A stretch of 64,000 bases of DNA from Xestospongia bergquistia (lineage: Eukaryota; Porifera; Demospongiae; Haplosclerida; Petrosiidae), in the NCBI GenBank assembly GCA_963965975.1, contig OZ014413.1:2110501-2174500 (forward strand). The letters run 5' to 3'. Below are positions 32,036-44,500 of this stretch, piece after piece. Each line of letters opens with the position of its first letter. Position 1 is the stretch's first letter. Below the pieces are notes generated by a model. It made no database searches, was not told the DNA's origin, and saw only the letters and a program-made list of their open reading frames with translations. The position numbers and the translations under genes are program-made.

Positions 32036-35000
32036 TTATTTTGTCTTCATACATTTAGGACATTGTAGCAGTGAAGTTTCCTTTTTATTGCGATATTTTG
32101 AAGGGACAAAGTAAAAGTGTCCAGCACGTCTACATTTATACCATTCTCCCTTAGATATTTCTGGTAGATTAATTTCTAATGATACAATATTTTTTAGAGC
32201 TGTTCCTGTTTTTTGTTCAAAAGTATATTGAAGGATAGTTAGGTATTCATGATACTTTGATTCAGTGAGACGAAGACGAGGATCTTCTTGCATTTGATGA
32301 AGAGCACTTTTGACAGGTCCAAGCATTCCTTTTAATCGATCAGTAGTGATACATGAAACTTTTTCCAAGAGCATTATAAGATTTATGCGATATAGCTCAC
32401 TTTGAACATCAGTTAAAAGTTGTGGTGATAATTTAACTTTCTTGCTTACAATAATAGACACTATTGTTTTCAGTAAATCACGAGCTTGAAATGGTTTAAG
32501 TAATTCATACCGAGACCTTTGTTCTTGGTCAGCTAAAACACCAGCTTGTTGTATAAGTTTCATAGCACACATTGTTTCCTCAGTCTCCTCAAATTGTACA
32601 TTTGGAAATAGTAGCTTTCTTTGTGGAATATGATGATATATAATCCTCATAACAACATCTTTTATATTTGAGGGAATATAGTGCTCAGTAGCTCTACTGG
32701 TCAATTGCTGGATTTCAGTAATATCATGCAATCGTTCTTGTATAGTTTTCCAATAATATGAAGAAACCATTGGCTTAGAGCATGCTGGACAATAGAGAGG
32801 AGTAATTCTGTAATCAACACCAGACTCAGATCTGACAAATTTGTCTAAGTATTCAATTGTAAATATATGACCACATTGTAGTTCTATGTAACGGCGACCT
32901 TCTAATTTCGCCTTTTTCCCAAGCCCTTTCACACTCTCTCGAAACTTTTTAGGGCTACAATTCATGCAGATAGATAGGCACTTCTCACCACAGAGACCAG
33001 GACAATAATGTCGACATTTAAGCACCTTTGTACAAGGTTTTCCACATGGAGAACAATTGCACACTTCATTACATCTCTTAGTACATTTACCATGTGGACA
33101 GGCAGAAATGCAAGGCTCAGAACATTCTGATAGGCACTCTTCTCCACATTTATGTGCACAAGGTTCCTTAACATGAGGACAAATGGCTAACTGACAAGGT
33201 TTTCTACACTGCTCATACATTCCCATGCATTGTGCACTGCCAAAATGGCCACATACTCTATTTATTTGGACATCATAGATACAAAGTGGATGAATTCGAG
33301 TGCGAAAACAGTCTCCACATTTGCCAGAACATTTGTGACCACATTCAAGTATTACTGGGCATTTCTCGGGACAGCTGCATTGGTCAAAAGAATCACAGCA
33401 TCTCATTTTGTGTTTATGACCACATCGACAATTCTTAGATACAATTATAGTACATTTAACTGCACAATTTTGCTCAGGATCTTGTGTTTCATGACAATAC
33501 AGTGCTTGTTTATGTCCTTTAGGACAAATATATGGAACTTTGGCTTCACACTTACTGGTACAGGGCTCACTGCAAATATTCTTACAGTTATGGCCACATG
33601 GTAATAACTTAAGACATTGTTGACGACATGGTTGAAGTACAAGAGTGGACGTTTTAGTAAAATTGTTGCACTTAACTGTGACCTTATGTTGGCAAGTTAA
33701 AGTCATGTAAACAGGCTCTTGACAAAGAGATGACAAACATTGTTCACCACAGAGTTGTTTGCAATTATGACCACAATCCAGCCATCGTTGACAAGGTCTG
33801 CCACATTTCCATCTCTCTGGATCCATATGACAAGGCATTATTTCCAAATGCCCACAATGTGGTATAAACTTTTCAACTTGCTTCAAGCAAAAGACATCAC
33901 AAGACTCATGACATTTCTTTGGACAGGGATGTCGACAATCATATATTTTACTACACATTCGTTGGCACTTAAAGTCTATAGGATTCATATAACATGGCAT
34001 CCTCTGAATATGTTTGCATAATGGCATTTGTTTCTTCAGAATGATTTGACATTGACCACAGTCCTCCCAACATAGCTTAGGACAAGCATGGCTACTGGGA
34101 CAAGTCTTGGCACATGGATACAAACACTTCTCATGCTCTGGCTTCTTATAGCATTCCATTTCTTGCTCATGGACACAATTAGGCTTTTTTCGTTTTACTA
34201 GAATTGTGCATTGCTTGCATTGCTCCCAGCATTTTAGTGGACAAATGTGAAGACCATTTGAACAAAATTTTGAACATGGACTTATGCATTGGACTATACG
34301 TGGGTTTTCACAACAGAACATGATTTGTTCATGCCCACAAGATGGAATAACCTTTAATACTAATACTCGACATGGTGGACATGGCTGAAAGCAATAACCT
34401 GCACAAGGATGCTCAGTGGTTAAACAATATTTTGAACAAGGCTGCTTACAATCATACTCCTCGTGATCAGGATCAACTAAATGACAAGAGAGTCTACATT
34501 GATGGCCACAATCAAGACGATACTGACATTGTTCAGTACAACCACCTTCAGGACAATACTTCAAAAAGTCATCTGGTTCTTTAATTTCAAATTTCCTTTT
34601 TGGGTGATTGTGGCAGTAAAGCTGAAAAGATATGCCAAGGCAGCTTTCTTTTTCAATATGTGAAAGGATCACTTGCCATAATGGAACAACTCTTCTCAAC
34701 ATTTCAAAATTTCCAAAGCAGTAGAAACCCATTTTGGCACGAGATAACGCAACACAGACACGATTCTCATCTCTAAGAAATCCAACATTGTCAAAGGCAT
34801 TGCTTCGTACTAATGAGAGTATAATTATATCATTTTCCTCTCCTTGAAAATTATCCACATTCACTACACGAACTCCGTCAAAAACATCTTTTGGCATCAG
34901 AGCTCTAACTTTAAGCAACTGTCCTGTGTAAGCTGTAAGAATGGTGATTTGTGAAGGTTCATAGTTTTGTTTCAAAAGATGTCTGCAAAGTTCAACCACA

Positions 35001-38000
35001 AATGTAGCTTCATATTCATTTGAATGACTCATTAAATGTTCATCTTCTTCTTCAGGATGATCATGTTGAAAGAAAAACATGTTCTTGTCAAATCCTCTTA
35101 TATCATCATAATCTAGTACAGACTCATGATTCACTAGCTTACTATAAACGAATGGACAAACAAGATTAGCTATTTGAGGTCTCATACGATGTTGTATGAG
35201 AAGAGTAGCATGAGGAAGACCATTATGAATAAGTCTTTCAAACAGTGATATATCTAAATGATGTTTTTTGGCCAGATCATATTCATTTGGTTTTGGTCGT
35301 AGCTGTTTGTGATCTCCAATAAGAATTAGATGCTGAGTCCCAGCATTAAGGGCAGACACAATATGAGATTCTAACACTTCAGCAGCTTCCTCTACAATGA
35401 CAATTTTTGGTTTGACAAGGTGGAGGATGTGTTGGTACTTAGCTGCACCAGTTGTTGTCATTCCGATGACTTCTACTTTCTCGAGTGCAATGCGATCAAG
35501 TTCCTGTTGTATTCTCTTGTACTCATGGCATGCATTAACGTAATGCCCAAGTTGAACGTGACTCTTGTTGTTCAGGAACATCTGATATTTGTGGATCCAT
35601 AGTTTAAAAAGCTTCCAGCGATCCTGCATTTCTAATTCACTAATCTCATCAATGGTTACTTCAAGCTCTGGTTCAAGAGGTTCACAGTGTCGAATTTGAT
35701 TTAATAACTTTTTCACTTCCAGCTCATTTTTCATCTTATATTTTGGTGTATTGGCATCATCTGGCATCTGATCATGTTGTACTTCCAAATTTTTTTCTTG
35801 CTTATCTGCCATCATATATTCAGTCAAAGCATCAGCATGCATTTCTTGATGAAATATTCCAGCTGTTTCTATTTGGTGGTGACTCTCATCATCAAGTTTT
35901 CTAGCAGCCTCTTCATGCTCTGCTTCACCAACGACATCTACAAAGTCTTCCTCATTAACTTCAGTGGCTTCCAATTCCTGAAACTGTTCTGCATTATCTT
36001 CAGGCTTTATATTGGTATATGCTTTTTCTGAATCATTGATAGCAGTAGACTGGCTATCTTCTTTCTCCCATAGACCCAACCATATAGCAAGAGAGTGCAA
36101 TTTCAATTTTTGATCATCAACTAACTCAAGCAGCTGGTACAAATGTGAAGGACTAATGAAGGATCGTAACAGAAGCAGTCCATTGGGGCTTACAATATTC
36201 TCATTAACAGGGTCTTGCATCATGTTCTGGAGGCTCTTCCATGGTATGGACTTAGCTGCTTCATCAATGTCTTCTTTGCATTTGTAGAGATGAAACAACC
36301 TGTGACTAGGAACTAATTCCTTTTTGACATTGTGAAGGCTATACTGTTGTATTTCTTCACTTTGACTTCTACTTCCCACTCGTACAATTTTTGGAATTCG
36401 GTGAGAGTTTTCCATAATACGATGGTGTATAATCCCCTCCAGAAATTGATCAAGAGCATGATTTGTGTAACACATCACAAGAATGGGAGAAGTTAAGTTA
36501 GGATCCCAAGACTTTCGATTTTGAAGGAGGGTCTGCACAATTTTGTATCCAATGTATGTTTTACCAGTACCAGGAGGTCCTTGAATGACAGCAATTTCTT
36601 GAGTTAGAGCCATTTTAATTGCACTAACTTGTGACTCATCTAATTCCACTTCATCTGTATTTGGCCATTGATGGTCATCTGTGATGTCAATTTCAAACTT
36701 ACTCATTTCTACAAGGAGATCATCTAAAGAAAAAGGATTTCTTTGTGTGCATCTGTTGTCAGATGGGTATAACCAGCGCAGGTCATAAACTGGACTTATT
36801 CCCTGTAAATATTGTGGTTGCTGAACTGGTGTAGGATTGTTTTCTATTAAATATTTTTTAAAAGGCATTGTTTCAACTTCTGCTGTTTGCAAACTTCGTA
36901 AAATGTGACGACTTGCCTCAAAGTATGCTTTAGACTCAATAGCAATGAAAATGGTTTTGTTAAGGTGATGAAATAACTGCAACCCATCCTCAAATTGGAC
37001 GTGAAAAATCCCTTTTTTCAGTTTTTCAGGATCTCTTTGGATGACAGATGCAAAATATGATTCCTCATTGAATTGGTCATATTGAGGAGTAAAACAAAGT
37101 AATGAACCAAAAATCAGTCGCTTTGAATGAGCCCAACTTCGACGATGTCTAAAGCGACTTGTGTCAAATGAGACTTTGTAGCACAAACCATCATAAGTAA
37201 ATTCAGGCTCTAGTAACTGTACACCTGTATACACATTGACATCTAAAAAATGCCTAGTTCTTTGTACTTGACGAAATTCTGATACTCCTCTTCTTAGAGG
37301 TGCTATAAAATCTTCACGCAATAGGCGAAAATGAGTGTCATAATAGTGCTCCCATCCCATATAGGCTCCATGGATTAGGTTGGATCTTAATTGTGGAGGA
37401 GTGCTAATGCAAATTTCATCCATAGTTGGTAGAATAGGTAAACGTCGATACTCAGAATAATCCCAGTCATCCATAGAATCAGTGTCTTCCTTAGTCTTGG
37501 TATATTGACTTCTTATGTCATCACGTTGGGTTTTAAGCATTAAGATATCAGAGCAAAGTTTACCATCAAAATTATGATACTGCAATGCCTCAACTAAGTC
37601 ATCAATTGGCAGGGTACACCATGAAGAAGAAGGAAGGCAAATCATTAAATGAGAAAATAAAGAGTGAATCTTTTTGAAGTTACCACTTGGGTTTTTATCA
37701 TCAAGAGAAAGAACAGCTATATACTCTTTCAGAAGCATATGAAATTCAGCACATCTTCCACTCAAAAACTCAGCAAGTATTGAATAAGCTGGAGAATCAC
37801 GTTCACATTGGTATGCTTCACATACTTTTAAGAGAACACGGATTACAGCTAGTGTATAGTGAAGCTTTGTGGTGGGATTAAGCACTTTGCTACAACTATT
37901 TAATGATTGCTGAAAGCCCTTTACAAAGCTTCATAACTACATCTGCTGGTATTGCTTTAGATAGACTAACAAAGTCGCGTATTTCAAGTCTGTGAAAATG

Positions 38001-38642
38001 AGTAGATTTACGTTGATTTCTTTCTTCAATATCTCCACTATCACCTTGAATTGTTTTGTGATCCTGTGTTGACTCAGCACTACTTCTATGACCAGGTCTA
38101 CCTCTTCTGTCTTGTCCTTTAGTGTTCATTCTAGATCTAAAATGACTGTTCCCACTAGTAACTTTATCTTGGGTATTTGCAAAATGCGGATTCTTTTCAA
38201 GAGTACTTAGACTATGACGACCGTATCTTTCTCTAGTTCTCTGGTGTCTCACTTGACTACCAAGTTGATGCTGTTCTGTTTGTTCAGGTAGTGTATGTTC
38301 TTGTTCATTGCTACTCCTTCTCGTGTAGAGAGACTCACTGTTTGAACTCATTTGCACCCTAGTAGCTCCCACTGCATAATCTTGTTCATCATCATTTTTT
38401 CTCCAATTTAAAGGCTCCGTTGTGTTACTCTGCTCTCCAGAATGCACTAATGTGTGTTCCTCACCTTCTTTTCTTCTCCAATCAAGAGATTCACTCCTAT
38501 GCCTTCTAATAGGCCTTCTATTGCCCCTCCCAAAATAACTTCCTCTAAATCTTTGATAACCAGGGCTATATAAGACATGAGTATCTTGTTCTGATACAAT
38601 GTTGTCAGATGCCCTTCGTGAGTTATCCCTTCTACTCGCCAT
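32036..38642 (-). CDS. ZNFX1-like SF1 RNA helicase with NFX1-type zinc fingers
   Basis: Starts at 38642 (MASRRDNSRRASDN) with an Arg/Ser-rich N-terminus, passes a single-base frame break near 37916-37920 and continues as 1,949 codons to 32036. The helicase core has Walker A GPPGTGKTYIG (near 36575), motif II EEAAE (near 35390), GDHKQLRP, QHRMRP, VDNFQGEENDIIILS and VALSRAKMGFY, as in UPF1-like helicases. From about 34560 to 32940 follow many NFX1-type Cys/His fingers (CGHQC, CGHNC, CGHKC), then a C-terminal zinc-binding end (WYKCRRAGHFYFVPS, LQCPKCMKTK). This order is that of ZNFX1, known as a dsRNA-sensing helicase in vertebrates and a small-RNA inheritance factor in C. elegans. The main body is a single exon. 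The stop is 188 bp from that of the convergent phosphatase gene. Confidence 0.93.
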
Positions 38643-39012
38643 TCATATATCCTCTGAATTGGCTTTCAGTGCAGTAAAATATCTATATGACACCGAAAAA
38701 GAGGGAGAATCAGTTGCTATATAAGACTTATGCTTTAAGAATAGGTTAATAAATTTATAATTACATGAAATTAATGCTATATTAGAATGTACTGTACAAT
38801 TAGTCTTTTAAACAACACTTACACAAAGGTCTTGTGCCCCACTTTGAATTTTGAAGGATTGTTACTGTACTAGCTTACGTAATCTGAATAATATGCTGAG
38901 TCATGTAAGGGGAAGGGTATATAAAGTTATTGTATAGTTCCTTAGTGAATGGTTATTATTTATTAATTTAATTATAAATTAATGTAAATTGCGTGGGTGT
39001 TGCATGTAGAAA
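38643..39012. promoter_or_regulatory. Shared 370-bp divergent promoter region (ZNFX1 / FEM1)
   Basis: The start codons of ZNFX1 (-) and FEM1 (+) face away from each other across 370 bp, so both promoters must lie here or overlap the 5' exons unless there are unseen upstream exons. I see no motif I can name with confidence. Confidence 0.4.
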
Positions 39013-41007
39013 ATGGAGGAAGTTCACTTGAAAACTTCTCAGTATTATAAATTGCTACAGTTATGCCGAAAACAGTCTCTAGATGAAGTCAAAGAATTTT
39101 TTGATAAACTTTCTTGTGATCGCAAGCCACTAAGTCCTCGAACTTTCTTTCCTGATCCTTCTGTCTTTGCTTGGTCTCCTGTTGTTGATGCAGCAATTAA
39201 TGATGACATTAATGTAATGAAATACCTCTTAGACACTTATGGTAACCTTATTGATGTAAATGAAGAAGCTACATTTATGGTTGAACCATTCAACATATGT
39301 TCAATTACGTCTACTAAAAGTTTTCATCACAAATTTGTACCACCATTAGTAGCTGCTTGTACTCAGGATAATGTGGAGATGGTACAGTATCTAGTGACTA
39401 AAGGAGCTGATCTTAACAAGCAGGCACCATATTGGGGTGGTCCTCTTCATGTAGCAGCACAGTATGGGTGTATATCTGTCATGAAGTATCTTCTAGATAG
39501 TGGTGTAGATATTAATATAACTAATTATAGAGGATGTACTCCATTAATGATGATGTGTGGACTAGATATACCAGGCATCAAGTTATCAAAGGTAGCTCAA
39601 AAAGACGACAAAGAAAATGATATTGTCTATGAAGTTGTAACATTTCTTATATCAAAAGGTACCAATGTTCATCAAAGAACAATGGAGGGTTACACTGTGA
39701 TGCACGAAGCAGCTCGATATGGACGGGTTGATATCATAAATGTGTTGTTATCTTATGGTATATCGCCTCTCTCAATTGTCCCATACAACTCTACTAGTGA
39801 GGATTATGTACCCTGTCCTCTATATCTTGCTGCAGTCAACAGACATTTGGACGTGGTACAGTTATTAACTGAACAAACTAGTTGCCCTCCACTTGCTAAA
39901 GGTGATGCATATCTTCTACTGGCCAATTTGAATGACAGAGACAATAGGCAATTTTGGGAGAAGGGTTTATTGTGCTATAAGGAGCATTGTGTGAAGCCTT
40001 TGTATTTGGAACCTATACCTGAGTATGAAAACAGGCTGGAAATATCGAGTTTGGAGGAATTGACATCAGCATGGGATACTGATGACTATTCTAAAATTGG
40101 GTATAAATACCAAAAACTTCTTGTAATGGAGCGTTGTTTGGGTATCCAGTATGATTCTTTACTTTATCATATCCTAGAATTAGCAGAACATTTATTATCA
40201 TTTAGTGAAGAAATGAAGGTGATCGGACTATGTTACAAAGCTATGAAGGCTCTCAATGTTATCAAATCTTGCTCACATCAAAATATTGATATACACTCGA
40301 AGAGTAGGAGAATTCTTTTTACTCTCTTTAATGTGATTACTACTGTACAGTCCTCATTTCCAGCGTCAGGTTATGTAGATATAATAAACATTGGTTTAAT
40401 GGCTTATGAGAAAATTGCAAAAAGGGATGATGTGCTCACAGAAAAGTTAATAATAGTAGAGATTTTTTATTGTTGGATCTCTAGGCATCTTAATGACAAC
40501 TCTGCTCTTCCTGTATCATCAATTCATGACTATGATAAATTTTTAAAGCAATTTCTTTGTGTATTGCTTGAGAAAAGGGGAGACCTTGTGTCTTTTCTGC
40601 ATCAAATTTTAAAGAGAAAGTGTGACAGTAAAGCCAGTGAATATTTTTTAAGCACATTTTTTGATGTGGGTGCTCAATCTGTGATTAACACTCCCAGCGA
40701 TAGTGAAACACTCCTCCATGCTGCAATTAAAAGTGAACAATGTTCAGTTGAAGTAATATCAGTTTTACTTTCATATGGAGCACACATTGATGCTGTAGAT
40801 ACACTTGGTAAAACTCCTTTAGACTATTGCTTTAGTGATAGTCCTATTCGTTCACTTCTTTTGTCTACTGGTCCTCTACCACTTTCCTGTCATGCTGCTA
40901 GGACAATTGTGTCTGAGGGTATACCATATGATTCTATAGATTTACCAAAACATGTTGTTAAACTTATTGAACTTCATGATCCGAAGAGTATTGACGATGT
41001 ATTTTAA
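39013..41007 (+). CDS. FEM1 homologue, CUL2 ubiquitin ligase substrate receptor
   Basis: A single-exon ORF of 664 residues, slightly longer than vertebrate FEM1 proteins (about 620). Ankyrin repeats occupy roughly residues 50-300 (PPLVAACTQDNVEMVQYLV, GPLHVAAQYGCISVMKYLL, YTVMHEAARYGRVDIINVLL). A helical middle region resembles the tetratricopeptide-like part of FEM1. Two C-terminal ankyrins (ETLLHAAIKSEQ, LLSYGAHIDAVDTLGKTPLD) precede the typical end PLPLSCHAARTIVSEGIPY ... LPKHVVKLIELHDP. FEM1 proteins bind C-terminal degrons, many ending in Arg, and recruit CUL2-elongin BC. The lack of introns is notable beside intron-rich neighbours. A second, partial FEM1 lies at the right edge of the window. 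Confidence 0.92.
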   Translation: MEEVHLKTSQYYKLLQLCRKQSLDEVKEFFDKLSCDRKPLSPRTFFPDPSVFAWSPVVDAAINDDINVMKYLLDTYGNLIDVNEEATFMVEPFNICSITSTKSFHHKFVPPLVAACTQDNVEMVQYLVTKGADLNKQAPYWGGPLHVAAQYGCISVMKYLLDSGVDINITNYRGCTPLMMMCGLDIPGIKLSKVAQKDDKENDIVYEVVTFLISKGTNVHQRTMEGYTVMHEAARYGRVDIINVLLSYGISPLSIVPYNSTSEDYVPCPLYLAAVNRHLDVVQLLTEQTSCPPLAKGDAYLLLANLNDRDNRQFWEKGLLCYKEHCVKPLYLEPIPEYENRLEISSLEELTSAWDTDDYSKIGYKYQKLLVMERCLGIQYDSLLYHILELAEHLLSFSEEMKVIGLCYKAMKALNVIKSCSHQNIDIHSKSRRILFTLFNVITTVQSSFPASGYVDIINIGLMAYEKIAKRDDVLTEKLIIVEIFYCWISRHLNDNSALPVSSIHDYDKFLKQFLCVLLEKRGDLVSFLHQILKRKCDSKASEYFLSTFFDVGAQSVINTPSDSETLLHAAIKSEQCSVEVISVLLSYGAHIDAVDTLGKTPLDYCFSDSPIRSLLLSTGPLPLSCHAARTIVSEGIPYDSIDLPKHVVKLIELHDPKSIDDVF

Positions 41008-41556
41008 TTTTTTTTTTCTAAAATTGTATTCAATTTTTTTCATGTGGGCGTGTCCAGTTGCCTGACCTGTAGTATTGTTATTTGCCTAAAGAAATAACAG
41101 CCTACGTTGCTCCTTTAAAAGATTAATATTTCCTTTATAATTATTATTGGACATTTAGAATACTACAAAATAGCTCAACTCAGTCTACTTCCTTTTAAAA
41201 GTATTATCTATTTCCAAGCAATATTTATAAGGCTAATAAATACACTCATTGTAGTGAACTGTAAGAACATATACAATTATTTGAATTGAAAATATTGTAG
41301 CTACTTGTCACATAATTTTGCTTAATAGATTTGTTATTAAAGAAGTACATATTTTTATCTTGGTACTACAGCCATAGCAGGTGATGTTAATGGATTATTT
41401 GTTGGTATTTGTCCTATACAAAAAGATCCTTTTAATCACATTTGAATTTAGACATTTGAACGTAGTTGCAAGTTTGCAAAACACCAAGTAATTAGACCAT
41501 TAGAGCACATACATTGTATGGATGTTTTATGAATTTATCAATGTATATGTACATAA
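41008..41556. other. Convergent intergenic region, no gene recognised
   Basis: About 550 bp between the stops of FEM1 (+) and CEP104 (-). AT-rich, without coding signal. Confidence 0.55.
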
Positions 41557-44500
41557 TTATATAGTCATACCTCTACGTCTTGGTCTCTTTCTTCTAGGGT
41601 TCTTTGCACATCCTGCGTTTACTCCCATAAGATGATTATGCCATGCCTATAATAAAAATAACGTATACACATGCACATCCACAGCAAAAGTGACATAGAG
41701 AGCATTACTGACCTCATCATTATCTTCTACATTAGCATGACAAAGAGGACATTTTACAAAATGTTCTTGAGGTGCTGTAGAAACATTATATGAAATTTAA
41801 GTATGTACAATTCAATATATAGAATAGTGTGATTGTCTGTCTACCTGTACATCTGGATGCTTTGATGTGAGACTCTAATTGTGCTTTAGTTAGTACTTCA
41901 TGACAGGTAGGGCATTTGTCCATTTCTGACTGATGATGACAGTCAGTAGATAAGTAATGAGAAAATAAATTCTTTATTTCAACAACCTAATAGAGGAAAT
42001 CATTGAGACCTAAATGCATTTTTACGTAATGGAAATGTCAACAATAGTATTGTTCTTATAAGTAAAAGAAGAATACTGTAATATAGTACTATTTAACCTG
42101 AGAGCAATGTTTACACTGTATTAACATTGGACAATCCATGGCATAATGCTGTTCCATACGAGTCTCCAGTTCAGGTCTACTGTCATTGCAAAATGGACAT
42201 GTCCTACAAATAAAGATGTGTCATCCTAAGTTCTATACTATAGCTATATAGCTATAGTTATAATATTGTTTTTGTGTTTATTAATCACATTTTTACTTTT
42301 CTTTATTCATTGATTATACATATCAATATATCTTACCTATCAATAGCTGAAGTATCAATTTGTACAATTGTATCATGTTGTTCATTTGGAGAGAGTGGTG
42401 CTGGAGAGCTAGTCTCACCAAGAGCCTCCTCAATCTCTTTCATAGTCATTTGCTATAATTTAAATGAGTCACATGTTATATACATGTCTTATTTATTAGG
42501 GAATGTTTAGAGTGTTAGTAATAAAACGTTGTACTTCAATGAAAATTTAATACTATAACTTAGTCCATAAACCTTACACATTGCAACCTAAATGCATTAT
42601 TTCACATTACAGTATGGTGTGGCACTCTAGACATTAATAATGAAACTAACTTTTCTTCCTTGACTTGCAAGACCCTTTAGAACATCTAGTTGGCCTTTTA
42701 AATTTTGTAACTAAGTGTACAAAGATAACAATGGAGGAGACTGATGGTCAGAATAATGATATAATTAACTAACCTTTTTCTGTTTTCTATCTTTTGCTTG
42801 CTGATCGAAAGATAAACATAATACAATAATATTCATATAAAATAAATGCACTATAAAAAATAAGTACATACAATAATAGTAATGAGATATTTAGTCTATT
42901 TTATTACATTTTTATAACACTATCTTGACTTTTTTTTGCTATATCTTTAATGGATAATCCTTATTCCAATGTCTTTACAAGTGTCCCTTACAGTTGGTAA
43001 CATGCTATTGTGTTGTGTACATTTTTACCTCAATTACATCTTGATCAGATTGTACTCCATCAATCTGATCAAACTGGTCAAACAGGCTTCTCCAGAATAT
43101 GTTTTTCATTGCGATATGATCAGTTGCTTTGATTGGCAGCAAGTCCCTAATCTCTCCATTGTACTACAATAAAAAAATACAGTCAATAGAAATGTAATAT
43201 TTATTGTTCTACTTAAGCCAAGCAAACCTGTCGGTAGAGGTGAACAGTTAATTGAGCGGCAGCATCTCTCACTTTATTGTGTATGTGCTGAAGACAGCTA
43301 TTAACAAACTATAGTACAAATCAAACATTTAATTTTTACACATTATTTTTTCTGTATAGTCTATTTAGTATCAGTAATTCATTAGTTCATCTGTCTATTT
43401 ATGTTTATCGAACATTTATCTATTTAGCTAGTCTGTTTATCTTTTATTTATAACTGTACATCCATTAGTCTGTTGTCTATTCATTGAATCGTTTATCCTT
43501 CCATCCGTCCATCCATCTTGGCCATTCCTACACTTATGCAACTGTCAGGTCAGTATTACTATTCATTCTTGCATACCTCCATTATTTCATTCACTGTTAA
43601 CTGTGCAGTTGCTAAATCTACAATCTGAATAAAACCCTGCAACAACTCCACTCTACCCTTTGCATATCGCCAAGTTACAGCTCTAGCTGGAGAATCAATG
43701 GAGTTAATGACTCCTTTACTATCTCTTGGACCAAGTCCTTTTGATTTTTCTTGAACAAGGGGTCTTATCAATTGAGGACCTAGTAATGGCTGAATGAGAA
43801 GGAGAGAAACTAAATTAATACTTTGGTACAGAGGCACTGAATATATGTAGTGGTTATTCCATGGCACAGAAAATGCATACCTGAATGTATTAATTTCATA
43901 TTATAGTGTGCACTTCCTGTGCCATATAAATAATTATTACATAACAAGAAATTGTATGTTAATTTTAGGCACCTTCAGTTTATCTGCTTTTCCTAGTTCT
44001 AGTATTGTAGTAATAGCTGCTGTTGGTATTCTCACATTCTACAATATAATACAAGTATTATATGATACATTATGAGTAATACTTACAGTATCTGCTAATC
44101 TGCTCATTAATAATGGCAGTGTTTTGTCTAAGATTGATAAAAGATCGGCTTCATTTAAACTAAAGAAAAAAGTCATAATAATAATAATATGTGTAATTAC
44201 CTAATTTTCAAAGTTTTCTATTGATTTAACTCAAAGCCATCTATACTCACCGATGTTGTTCTGAATATGGACCCAGTAGTTCTTGCATTATTGACAATGA
44301 TAAATTAAATGACTAGATAAATGTAATACTAGTTACCTTTGAATTGGAAAAACTAAAAGTATACAAAGAGATTGTTTTATTGCTTAAAATGTTTTGAGAC
44401 AAATTGATATTTAAATAGTAATGACTTCAATTAAAATGTAGGATCTACATCAATATGTTTTATTTACTTCACATGGCATTGACCGTAATGGTGATTATAA

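Noticed and set aside
33230..34663. Several open frames antisense to ZNFX1
   Set aside because: They lie opposite the Cys-rich finger region, whose codon use keeps the other strand open; no family pattern.
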